Positions 25,449 through 33,255 of a stretch of DNA of 64,000 nt are shown here, in pieces; within the stretch, counting starts at the first letter, position 1, and every line of letters begins with the position of its first letter. Source of the stretch: Actinacidiphila paucisporea. Lineage in GTDB: Bacteria; Actinomycetota; Actinomycetes; Streptomycetales; Streptomycetaceae. Position numbers and translations under genes: made by a program. A model generated the notes under the pieces. The model made no database searches and had not been told where the DNA came from. It saw only the letters and a program-made list of their open reading frames with translations. Location of the stretch: contig NZ_FRBI01000032.1 of NCBI RefSeq assembly GCF_900142575.1, forward strand, positions 1-64,000, written 5' to 3'.

Positions 25449-27050
25449 TCACCCGTTCGGGCGCGTGTGCACCGTACGGCCGCCGACGACCGTACGCAGC
25501 GCGGTCGGCAGCTCACCGCCCGGAGTCAGATCGGGCAGGCCCGGGGTGCCGGAGCGCGGGTCGGTCGACCAGTTGGCGACCCGCTCGTCGGGAGCCTGGA
25601 CGACCAGGTCGCCGACCCGCCACACCACGTAGTCCGCCGGCGCGCCGGGCACCAGGACGCCCGCGTCGTCCCGGCCGACCGCGCGCCAACCGCCCCTGGT
25701 GTGCCCGGTGAAGGCGGCGCGGGCGGAGATGCGGTGCGCGGGCGTCCGGTGGAAGGCGGCGGCCCGCACCGCGCCCCACGGGTCGAGCGGGGTGACCGGG
25801 CTGTCCGAGCCGAGCGCGAGCGGCACGCCCGCGCGGGTCAGCGCCGCATACGGGTTGAGCGCCGCGGCCCGCTCGGCGCCGAGCCTGGCCGCGTACATCC
25901 CGTCCGGGCCGCCCCAGGCCGCGTCGAAGGCGGGCTGCACGGAGGCGACCAGGCCGAATTCGGCGAAGGCCGCGATGGCGGCGCCGGTCAGCAGTTCGGC
26001 GTGCTCGACGCGGTGCCGCAGGGCCCGCACCCGGTCCAGGCCCACCGCCTCGGCGGCGGCCCGCACCCCCGCCACGACGGCGTCGACGGCCGCGTCCCCG
26101 ATGGCGTGGAAACCGGCCTGCACGCCGGCCTGCGTGCATAGCAGCAGGTGGCGGGCGATGGTCTCGCCGTCCAGGTACGACACGCCCGAGACGGCGGCGT
26201 CGTCGGCGTAGGGCGCGTGCAGGCACGCGGTGTGCGAGCCGAGCGAGCCGTCCACGAACAGGTCGCCCGCGGCGCCGACCGCGCCGAGGTCGCGAACGCG
26301 GTCCAGGTCCGCGGCCTCGCGGACCGGCTCGGCCCAGTAGCCGAGCACCCGCGGCCCGTCGCCGGCCGCGGCGAGCGCCAGCAGGCCCGTCAGGTCTTCC
26401 TGCGAGGAGATGTCGGGGCCGGCGCACTCGTGCACCGAGCCGATGCCCTGCGCGGCCGCGTGCCGCAGTGCCGCCCGCTGGGCCGCCTCGCGCTGGGCGG
26501 GCGTCACGGCGGCGTACGCGGCCCGCCGCACGGCATGGTGGGCGTCCCGCGTCAGCGGCCCCTGCGGGTCGTGGCCGGCCAGGCCCGCCAGGTCCGGTAC
26601 GAGGGCGGCCAGGCCGCTGCTGACGGCCGCGCTGTGCACGTCGGTGCGCGACAGGTACAGCGGGCGGCCCCCCGTCGCCCGGTCCAACTCCGTCCGCGTC
26701 GGCGGCCGCCGCTCCGGCCAGCGGCTCTCGTCCCACCCGTGCCCGAGCAGTACGCGGTCGGCGGCGTGCGATGCCGCGTACCCGGCGGTCCTCTCCAGCG
26801 CCTCCGCCAGGTTCGCGGCGCCGGTCAGGTCCAGGCCGGTCAGGGCCAGCCCCGTGGCGGTGGTGTGCACGTGGGCGTCCGTGAACGCCGGTGTGACCAG
26901 GGCTCCGTCGAGGTCGACGACCTCGTCCACGCCGTCGGCGAAGGAGTCGGCGGCGGCCTCCTCGCCGACCCAGGCGACGGTGTCGCCGTCCACGACGATC
27001 GCTGTCGCGAACGGGTCGCTCGGCGTGTACACGAAGCCGGCACGCAGCAT
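25449..27050 (-). CDS. YtcJ-type amidohydrolase (Amidohydrolase 3)
   Basis: 533 residues. The first metal-binding motif is DAHVHTT (about 65); RHRVEHAEL (about 335) and ALGSDSPVTPLDPW (about 405) supply further ligands of the TIM-barrel active site. Small beta-strands at both ends form the composite sandwich domain (MLRAGFVYTPSD... and VVWRVGDLVVQ). Members hydrolyse amide-type bonds, substrate unknown. ATG 27050 follows CAGGAC. Upstream is a nest of repeats, so its promoter lies within or beside repeated DNA. Confidence 0.85.
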   Translation of the reverse strand: MLRAGFVYTPSDPFATAIVVDGDTVAWVGEEAAADSFADGVDEVVDLDGALVTPAFTDAHVHTTATGLALTGLDLTGAANLAEALERTAGYAASHAADRVLLGHGWDESRWPERRPPTRTELDRATGGRPLYLSRTDVHSAAVSSGLAALVPDLAGLAGHDPQGPLTRDAHHAVRRAAYAAVTPAQREAAQRAALRHAAAQGIGSVHECAGPDISSQEDLTGLLALAAAGDGPRVLGYWAEPVREAADLDRVRDLGAVGAAGDLFVDGSLGSHTACLHAPYADDAAVSGVSYLDGETIARHLLLCTQAGVQAGFHAIGDAAVDAVVAGVRAAAEAVGLDRVRALRHRVEHAELLTGAAIAAFAEFGLVASVQPAFDAAWGGPDGMYAARLGAERAAALNPYAALTRAGVPLALGSDSPVTPLDPWGAVRAAAFHRTPAHRISARAAFTGHTRGGWRAVGRDDAGVLVPGAPADYVVWRVGDLVVQAPDERVANWSTDPRSGTPGLPDLTPGGELPTALRTVVGGRTVHTRPNG

Positions 27051-27909
27051 GACGGTCCTGCTGCGTGGGTTGCCCTCCGACGAGGGCCTGGTCTCACCAG
27101 AACTGGGGCGCATCCCCCCAGTCTCCCCCTCCCCGGGCGCGCCCCCGGCCTCGGGGGTGGCCCCCGACCAGCCCCTTTCCCGCGCGGTGCGCCCCCGACG
27201 AGGCGGTCCGTCCTCCCCGGAGCTTCGCGTTGGGGGGAGCCCCGCGCCCCCGGGGTCCGTGCCCCTTGCGGTGCGTCGCTTGCCTGCGGCCGCGTCGTGG
27301 CTTGTCGCGCAGTTCTCCCCCAGAGCTTCGCCTGGGGGTACCCCCACGCGCCCCTGGGGGGTTGCCCCTTGCGGTGGGCGATCCCCTGATCCGCCGACGT
27401 GGTTGCGCGCGCAGTTCCCCGCGCCCCCGAGGTCCCTGCCCCTTGCGGTGCGTCGCTTGCCTGCGGCCGCGTCGTGGCTTGTCGCGCAGTTCCCGCGCCC
27501 CTGAGGGGTTGCCCCTTGCGGTGGGCGATCCCCTGATCCGCCGACGTGGTTGCGCGCGCAGTTCCCCGCGCCCCCGAGGTCCCTGCTCCCTGCGGTGCGT
27601 CGCTTGCCTGCGGCGCCATCGTGGCTTAGCGCGCAGTTCCCCGCGCCCCTGGCTTTCGCGGCTCTTCGGCGCTCCCACGCGGCGCAACGCTGGGCGTGAG
27701 CGGACGCAGGCCAAATGGGGCGCGTGGGGGTACCCCCAGGCGAAGCTCTGGGGGAGAACGGCGCGGCCAGCCACGACGCGGCCGCAGAGAAGCAACGCAC
27801 CGCAAGAGGCAATCCCCCAGGGGCGCGGGGAACTGCGCGCGCAACCACGACGCGGCCGCAGGCAAGCAACGCACCGCCAGGGGCAGAAAGATTCGCCCCC
27901 GCACGGGGG
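27051..27909. repeat. Repeat nest: 147-bp direct repeat, 43-bp inverted repeat, GTTCCCCGCGCCCC units
   Basis: No gene is seen in 859 bases. A unit starting GTTGCCCCTTGCGGTGGGCG at 27361 recurs at 27508. A CTTGCGGTGCGTCGCTTGCC module occurs near 27267, 27437 and, altered, 27590. The 43 bases at 27312-27354 return as an exact inverted copy at 27717-27759. A further inverted module runs to about 27880. The block may fold into large hairpins or promote recombination. Confidence 0.75.
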
Positions 27910-28389
27910 TTAGAGGCGCGGTGGGCGCGACTCGTACGGGGTCGAGAGGACGACCGTGGTGCGGGTGGAGACACCCGCGAGGGTCCTGACCCGAGCGAGG
28001 AGGTGTTCGAGCTCGCTCGGCGTGGAGACGCGGACCTTCAGGATGTAGTTCTCGTCGCCCGCCACGGAATGGCACGCCTCGATCTCGGGGACCTCGGCGA
28101 GCCGCTCGGGGATGTCGTCCGGCGCGCTCGGATCGAACGGCTTGACGGAGATGAACGCGGTCAGCGGGAGCCCGACGGCCTCGGCGTCGACGATCGCGGC
28201 GTATCCGCGGATGACGCCCCGCTGTTCGAGCCGGCGGACCCGCTGGTGGACCGCGGAGGTGGAAAGGCCCGTGGCCTTGCCCAGGTCCGTGTAGCTCATG
28301 CGCCCGTCGGCCATGAGCAGCTCCACGATCTGACGATCCAGCTCTTCCACAGCCGACGACCTTACCGGCACGCCGGTGGTTTCGGTCAT
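27910..28389 (-). CDS. Lrp/AsnC-family transcriptional regulator
   Basis: 159 residues. N-terminal helix-turn-helix (about 17-60: LDRQIVELLMADGRMSYTDL, TGLSTSAVHQRVRRLEQRGV), then a ligand-binding alpha/beta domain of RAM type (about 75-150: ISVKPFD, HSVAGDENYILKVRV). Such proteins sense amino acids. ATG 28389 overlaps the stop of the alditol oxidase gene by four bases (ATGA), so the two are co-translated. A role in controlling that oxidase is inference. Confidence 0.88.
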   Translation of the reverse strand: MTETTGVPVRSSAVEELDRQIVELLMADGRMSYTDLGKATGLSTSAVHQRVRRLEQRGVIRGYAAIVDAEAVGLPLTAFISVKPFDPSAPDDIPERLAEVPEIEACHSVAGDENYILKVRVSTPSELEHLLARVRTLAGVSTRTTVVLSTPYESRPPRL

Positions 28390-29627
28390 GCGTGGAGCAT
28401 TCGGTCGAGGAAGCCGTTGGAGAAGGTGCGGGCTGGGTCGGTGGCGGCGGCCAGGGAGAGGAAGTCCGGCATCCGGGGGTAGCGGGCGCGGACCTCGGCG
28501 GGGGCGGTGGTGAAGAGCTTGCCCCAGTGCGGGCGGGGCTCGTAGGGGGCCAGGGCGCCTTCGAGGGCGGTCAGGACCGGCAGGACGCGGGCGGTGTCCT
28601 TGATCCAGGTGAAGTGCAGGGCGACGGTGTCGCGGCCCTGCGCGGGGCTGAGCCAGAGCCGGTCGGCGGCGACCGTGCGGACCTCGCAGACCTGCAGGAC
28701 GGGCGCGATGGTCCCGCGCATGGCGTCGAGGGCGGTCAGCGCGGCGACCGCGTGAGTGCGCGGCACCAGGTACTCGGACTGCAGCTCCTCGCCGCTGCTG
28801 GGCGTGAAGCCGGGCCGGAAGTGCGGCAGGCGCTCGTGCCAGGGGCCCGGCACATCGAACTGCTCGGTGCAGTGGACGGGATCGACGCCGGGCACCGGGT
28901 GCATCTTGGACTCGGCGGGCTTGGCCCACGGGAAGTCCGCGCCGGGGGCGTCGGCGAGCTGCTTGAGCCACACCTGGGTGAAGCGCGGGCCGCGCCAGTC
29001 GGTGAAGAGGCTGACGCTGTACGCGGCCGAGGTGATCGCGTCGAAGTTCGCGGTGGCGTCGGCGAGTTCGAGGCCGGTGAGGACCCGCTGGCGGATCTCG
29101 TAGGCGGGCCGCAGGTCCAGGGTGAGGTGGGTGACGATGCCGAGGGCGCCGAGCGCGACGACGGAGCCGTCGAAGGTGTCGCCGTCGGCGGCCCGGCTCA
29201 TGGTGTGGATGCCGCCGTCGGCGGTGACCAGGTCGATGCCGGAGACGGAGGTGGCCAGGCCGCCGTTGGCGTCGCCGGAGCCGTGGGTGCCGGTGGCGAC
29301 GGAGCCGCCGACGGAGATGTGCGGCAGGGACGCCATGTTGGGCAGCGCGAAGCCTCGGGCGTGCAGGTGCGCGGCCAGTTCCGCGTAGCGCACGCCGGCG
29401 GCGACCCGGACGCTGCGGGCGGCGGTGTCGATGTCGATCTCGGGCGGCAGCCCGGACAGTTCGATCAGGGTGCCGTCGGTGTCGGCGATGTCGCTGAAGG
29501 AGTGGGCACTGCCGAGTGCTTTGGCGCGGCGGCCGGCGGCGACCAGCGACCGCAGCTCGGCGACGGTGGCAGGTCGGCGTACTTCGGCCGCGGAGAAGGC
29601 CAGGTTTCCGGCCCAGTTGCTTTGCAT
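28386..29627 (-). CDS. Alditol oxidase (AldO-type, covalent FAD)
   Basis: 413 residues, close in pattern to Streptomyces coelicolor alditol oxidase. The FAD-binding half has LGSAHSFSDIA, whose His forms the covalent flavin link, and NMASLPHISVGGSVATGTHG. The C-terminal half has AYSVSLFTDWRGP, MHPVPGVDPVHCTEQF, LQSEYLVPR and PHWGKLF typical of the aldonolactone-oxidase group. The enzyme oxidises xylitol, sorbitol or similar polyols to aldoses and makes H2O2, in the cytoplasm. ATG 29627 is the start used by its homologue (NWAGN follows). Coupled by a 4-bp overlap to an Lrp regulator. Confidence 0.88.
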   Translation of the reverse strand: MQSNWAGNLAFSAAEVRRPATVAELRSLVAAGRRAKALGSAHSFSDIADTDGTLIELSGLPPEIDIDTAARSVRVAAGVRYAELAAHLHARGFALPNMASLPHISVGGSVATGTHGSGDANGGLATSVSGIDLVTADGGIHTMSRAADGDTFDGSVVALGALGIVTHLTLDLRPAYEIRQRVLTGLELADATANFDAITSAAYSVSLFTDWRGPRFTQVWLKQLADAPGADFPWAKPAESKMHPVPGVDPVHCTEQFDVPGPWHERLPHFRPGFTPSSGEELQSEYLVPRTHAVAALTALDAMRGTIAPVLQVCEVRTVAADRLWLSPAQGRDTVALHFTWIKDTARVLPVLTALEGALAPYEPRPHWGKLFTTAPAEVRARYPRMPDFLSLAAATDPARTFSNGFLDRMLHA

Positions 29628-29915
29628 CACGTCACGCTTCCACTTCCGGCGGACCTGTCCTGGCCTCGCCGGTTGGCACCTTATCCGGCCGCGGGGCAAG
29701 GAGCCGCGCGGGGGCGCAGGGGGGTGCGCGGGCGCACGGCGGGGGCGCATGAACCAGCCATCCGGGCCGGTGTGACGAAGGCCACATCGAGTGGACCGGT
29801 CTGCCCGCTATGGCGTGGTTACCCGCGTAGCGTGGCGGGAAGTGCTCGCTATGGCCGCTGGCGTGATGCCGGGCCGACCCGATGAAGGGCATCCCACCCG
29901 AGGGGGAGACGCAGC

Positions 29916-30398
29916 ATGCGTAACCATGTGCGCCACAGCCGCAGCGAGCGGATCAGGCCGGCGTTCCAGGAGGGTCACGAACGCGACGCCGCGTTCGCCT
30001 TCCCCGCCGGTGAGCCGGCGGATTCCGACGCCGACGCGTCGGACGACCTCATGGACGCCGACGAGGCCTTCGAGGAGGACTTCGGCGACGTCGTCCGGCT
30101 GTCCTGCCCGGACTGCGGGCGGCCCATCGCGGTCTTCACCGACGAGGAGCAGCTGCCGCAGCACGCCCTGTGCCCGACGCCGTGGAATCCGTTCGGCCTG
30201 ACCGTGTGCACCGGCTCCGGCCGCGCGGTGGCCGACGCCCGCCCGGCCGACGGTGCCGCCGGCGCGGACGCGCAGCGGGAGCTGGCGGCGCTGCTGACGC
30301 TGCCCGCCGGCCTCGACTGGCGTACGCAGCCGTTCTCGCACGTCGGCGGCCCCGAGACGCGGCCCATCCACATGCCCGAGCAGCGGCTCGCGGCCTGA
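29916..30398 (+). CDS. Hypothetical acidic protein with a zinc-ribbon-like CPDC motif
   Basis: 160 residues, not recognised as a named family. The N-terminal third is acidic (ASDDLMDADEAFEEDFGD). SCPDCGRPIAVF (about 63-74) and ALCPTPWNPFG (about 84-94) could form a zinc knuckle with only three cysteines. The C-terminus is Leu/Pro-rich. GGGGGAG eight bases before ATG 29916 and good third-base G/C support translation. It is divergent from the alditol oxidase gene across 288 bases. Confidence 0.65.
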   Translation: MRNHVRHSRSERIRPAFQEGHERDAAFAFPAGEPADSDADASDDLMDADEAFEEDFGDVVRLSCPDCGRPIAVFTDEEQLPQHALCPTPWNPFGLTVCTGSGRAVADARPADGAAGADAQRELAALLTLPAGLDWRTQPFSHVGGPETRPIHMPEQRLAA

Positions 30399-30458
30399 TC
30401 GCAGCGCCCGGCCGGCGTGGACGGCGCCGGCCTCGCGTGACCGCGCCCGCGTCTCGGG

Positions 30459-31634
30459 TCAGCCCCTGGACTCGGGCCCGGCCAGATGGCGGGCGACCAC
30501 CATCCGCTGGATCTGGTTGGTGCCCTCCACGATCTGCAGCACCTTCGCCTCCCGCATGTAGCGCTCGGCCGGGAAGTCCGCGGTGTAGCCGTAGCCGCCG
30601 AGCAGCTGCACGGCGTCGGTGGTCACCTGCATCGCGGTGTCGGTGCAGAAGAGCTTCGCCATGGCGGCCCGCGCGGAGAAGGGCTGCCCGGTGTCCCGCA
30701 GCCGGGCCGCGGCCAGGTAGAGCGCCCGGCCGGCCTCGATCCTGGTGGCCATGTCGGCGAGCATGAAGCGCAGGCCCTGGAAGTCGGCGACGGGCCGGTC
30801 GAACTGCCGCCGCTCCAGGACGTAGCCGAGCGCCGTGTTCAGGGCGGCCTGCGCCAGTCCGGTGGCGCACGCGGCGATGCCGAGCCGCCCGGAGTCCAGG
30901 GCGTCGAGCGCGATGGCGAAGCCCTGGCCGAGGTCGCCGACGCGGCGGGTGTCGGGCACCCGGACGGCGTCGAAGTGGACCTGCGCGGTCGGTGAGCCCT
31001 TCAGGCCCATCTTCCGTTCCGGCACGGCCGCCGACAGGCCGGGGGCGTCGCCCGGTACGAGATACGCCGAGATGCCGTGCGCGCCCTCGCCGCCGCTGCG
31101 GGCCAGCACCGTGTAGAAGTCGGCGACGCCGCCGTGGGTGATCCAGGACTTCGTGCCGTCGATGGTCCAGTCGTCGCCGTCGCGCACCGCCCGGGTGCGC
31201 AGGGCGGCGGCGTCGGAGCCCGAGGTCGGCTCGGAGAGGCAGTAGGCGCCGAGCAGCGTGCCGCCGAGCATGGCGGGGAGGTGCTCGGCGCGCTGCTCCT
31301 TGCTGCCGTAGTGGGCCACGGCGTGGCAGGACAGGGTGTGGACGCTGACCCCGAGGCCGACGGTCAGCCGGGCCGCCGCCAGTTCTTCCAGGACCTGGAG
31401 GTACACCTCGTACGGCTGGCCTCCGCCGCCGTCTTCCTCCGGATAGGGCAGGCCGAGCAGTCCGGCCTCGCCGATCAGGGTGAACGTCTCGCGCGGGAAG
31501 CGCCCGGCGTCCTCCTCGGCGGCCGCGGCGGGGGCGATCTCCCGCTGGGCCAGGTCCCGGGTGAGCGCGAGCAGGTCCCGCGCCTCCTCGGTGGGCAGTT
31601 GGCGGGACACCGGCTGCGGGCCGTAGGTCTGCAT
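30459..31634 (-). CDS. Acyl-CoA dehydrogenase
   Basis: 391 residues, full-length flavoenzyme of the ACAD family. The signatures are GAYCLSEPTSGSDAAAL (about 135-150), WITHGG (about 175), and QLLGGYGYTADFPAERYMRE (about 345) followed by the catalytic Glu in IVEGTNQIQRM. It introduces the alpha-beta double bond into acyl-CoA chains with FAD, passing electrons to ETF. The chain specificity is not visible. ATG 31634 has AGGGAGGAG upstream. The 254 bases upstream contain the palindrome GTTGATCAAC (31745-31754) and a GGGCATAC/GTATGCCC inverted pair, possible operator sites. Confidence 0.9.
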   Translation of the reverse strand: MQTYGPQPVSRQLPTEEARDLLALTRDLAQREIAPAAAAEEDAGRFPRETFTLIGEAGLLGLPYPEEDGGGGQPYEVYLQVLEELAAARLTVGLGVSVHTLSCHAVAHYGSKEQRAEHLPAMLGGTLLGAYCLSEPTSGSDAAALRTRAVRDGDDWTIDGTKSWITHGGVADFYTVLARSGGEGAHGISAYLVPGDAPGLSAAVPERKMGLKGSPTAQVHFDAVRVPDTRRVGDLGQGFAIALDALDSGRLGIAACATGLAQAALNTALGYVLERRQFDRPVADFQGLRFMLADMATRIEAGRALYLAAARLRDTGQPFSARAAMAKLFCTDTAMQVTTDAVQLLGGYGYTADFPAERYMREAKVLQIVEGTNQIQRMVVARHLAGPESRG

Positions 31635-31888
31635 GCGGCGCACTCCTCCCTCTCGGGGGCGACGGCGGCATCTCACCGTGGGTGGGCGGTGCCGTCCGAT
31701 GGGCATACCCGGACACGAAGCTCCCGTACCGGATCACGGCACGGGTTGATCAACACGACCGGCGGGTTGGAGTATGCCCGATGGGGCGACGCCCCGTCAC
31801 CGGTGCCTTTCGCGGTGGTCCACCGGCGTGCGGGCCCCCGGGGGCGCCGACCACCCCGCAGGCGCCGGACGGGCCCCCGGGGCCGGCG

Positions 31889-33115
31889 TCAGGTGCCGGT
31901 GAGCCGCAGGCCCGCCCACAGGGCGACGGTGGACGCCACCAGCGTCGGCGGCACGGTGAGCAGGCCCAGCCGGGTGAAGGTGCGCAGCGAGGCGTCCGTG
32001 CCGTGGTCCTGGAGCACCCGCCGCCACAGCAGCGTGGCGAGCGATCCGGCGTAGCTGAGGTTGGGACCGAGGTTCACACCGATGAGCACGGCGAGCACCG
32101 GCCCGGCGCCGCCGGTCTCGGCCAGCGGCAGCAGGGCGAGCACGGCGGGCAGGTTGTTGATGACGTTGGCCAGCAGGGCGGCGAAGGCGGCCGTCCCGAG
32201 CAGTGCGGGCAGGCTGCTGCCGGACGGCAGGATGGCGTCCGCCGCGTCCGACAGACCGTTGCGTACCACCGCCTCGACGACGACGCCGAGCGCGAGTACG
32301 AACAGGCAGAACAGCGGCCCCGCCGCGGCCACCAGCCCGCCCACGGTGGCCCGGCGGCGGTGCAGCGCCCGTACGCCGAGCACCAGCGCGCCGGCCAGCG
32401 CCGCCCAGGCCGGGTTGATCCCGCCCAGCGAGGTGATCGCGAAGCCGGCCAGCGTCAGACCGAGCACCACCAGGGTGAAGACCGGCACGGCGGGCGGTTC
32501 GCCGCGCTCGGGCGGGTGCTCGGTGACGGCGAGGTCGGCGGTGAAGAACCGGCGGAAGATGACGTATTCGATGCCGACGGCGAGCAGCCACGGCACGGCC
32601 ATCAGCAGCGCGAACCGGGTGAAGGTCACCCCGGCGGCGGTGAAGGCCAGCAGGTTGGTGAGGTTGGAGACCGGCAGCAGCAGCGAGGCGGAGTTGGCCA
32701 GGTGCGCGCAGGCGTAGACGTGCGGGCGGGGCCGGGCGCCTGCCCGGGCGGCGGTCGCGATGACGACCGGGGTGAGCAGGACGACGGTGGCGTCCAGGCT
32801 GAGCACCGCGGTCACCACGGCGGCGACCGCGAAGACGCCGGCGAGCAGCCGCTGCGGTTCGCCGTGGCAGGCCTGCGCGATGGCGTCGCCCGCGGCGGTG
32901 AAGAGCCCGTCGTCGGCGCACAGCTCGGCCAGCACCAGCACGGCGGCCAGGAAGCCGACGACCGGCGCCAGTTCCTTGATCTGGCCCCAGGCGGCCGGCA
33001 GCGGCACCGCGCCGACCGCGGTGAGCAGCACCGCCGCCGGCACCGCGGCCACGGCCTCGGGCCAGCCGTGCGGCCGGATCACGGCGAAGCCCAGCACGAT
33101 GAGCAGCGCGGCCAC
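31889..33115 (-). CDS. ArsB/NhaD (SLC13-like) ion-transporter-superfamily permease
   Basis: 408 residues with about ten to twelve membrane helices. LSLDATVVLLTPVVIATA (about 105-125), ANSASLLLPVSNLTN (about 140) and its mirror LANVINNLPAVLALLPLAET (about 315-335), plus GVNLGPNLSYAGSLATLLW, are the re-entrant signatures of the ArsB/NhaD group. It could export arsenite or exchange ions; no ars genes are near, so the substrate is open. GTG 33115 is the first standard start; a CTG about 10 codons upstream with AGGGGG before it could be the true start. Confidence 0.8.
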   Translation of the reverse strand: MAALLIVLGFAVIRPHGWPEAVAAVPAAVLLTAVGAVPLPAAWGQIKELAPVVGFLAAVLVLAELCADDGLFTAAGDAIAQACHGEPQRLLAGVFAVAAVVTAVLSLDATVVLLTPVVIATAARAGARPRPHVYACAHLANSASLLLPVSNLTNLLAFTAAGVTFTRFALLMAVPWLLAVGIEYVIFRRFFTADLAVTEHPPERGEPPAVPVFTLVVLGLTLAGFAITSLGGINPAWAALAGALVLGVRALHRRRATVGGLVAAAGPLFCLFVLALGVVVEAVVRNGLSDAADAILPSGSSLPALLGTAAFAALLANVINNLPAVLALLPLAETGGAGPVLAVLIGVNLGPNLSYAGSLATLLWRRVLQDHGTDASLRTFTRLGLLTVPPTLVASTVALWAGLRLTGT

Positions 33116-33255
33116 GGACAGGGTCTCTGCGGCTGCGGTACTCAGTGGAACCCCCTGGTCCGGATGCGGTGGCTACCAGGGGATTCCATCACAGCGCCCG
33201 TGACCGCCCGCGCAGCACGGCCGGTACGGGAGGCGGGTGCGGCCCCCGGGGCGGG

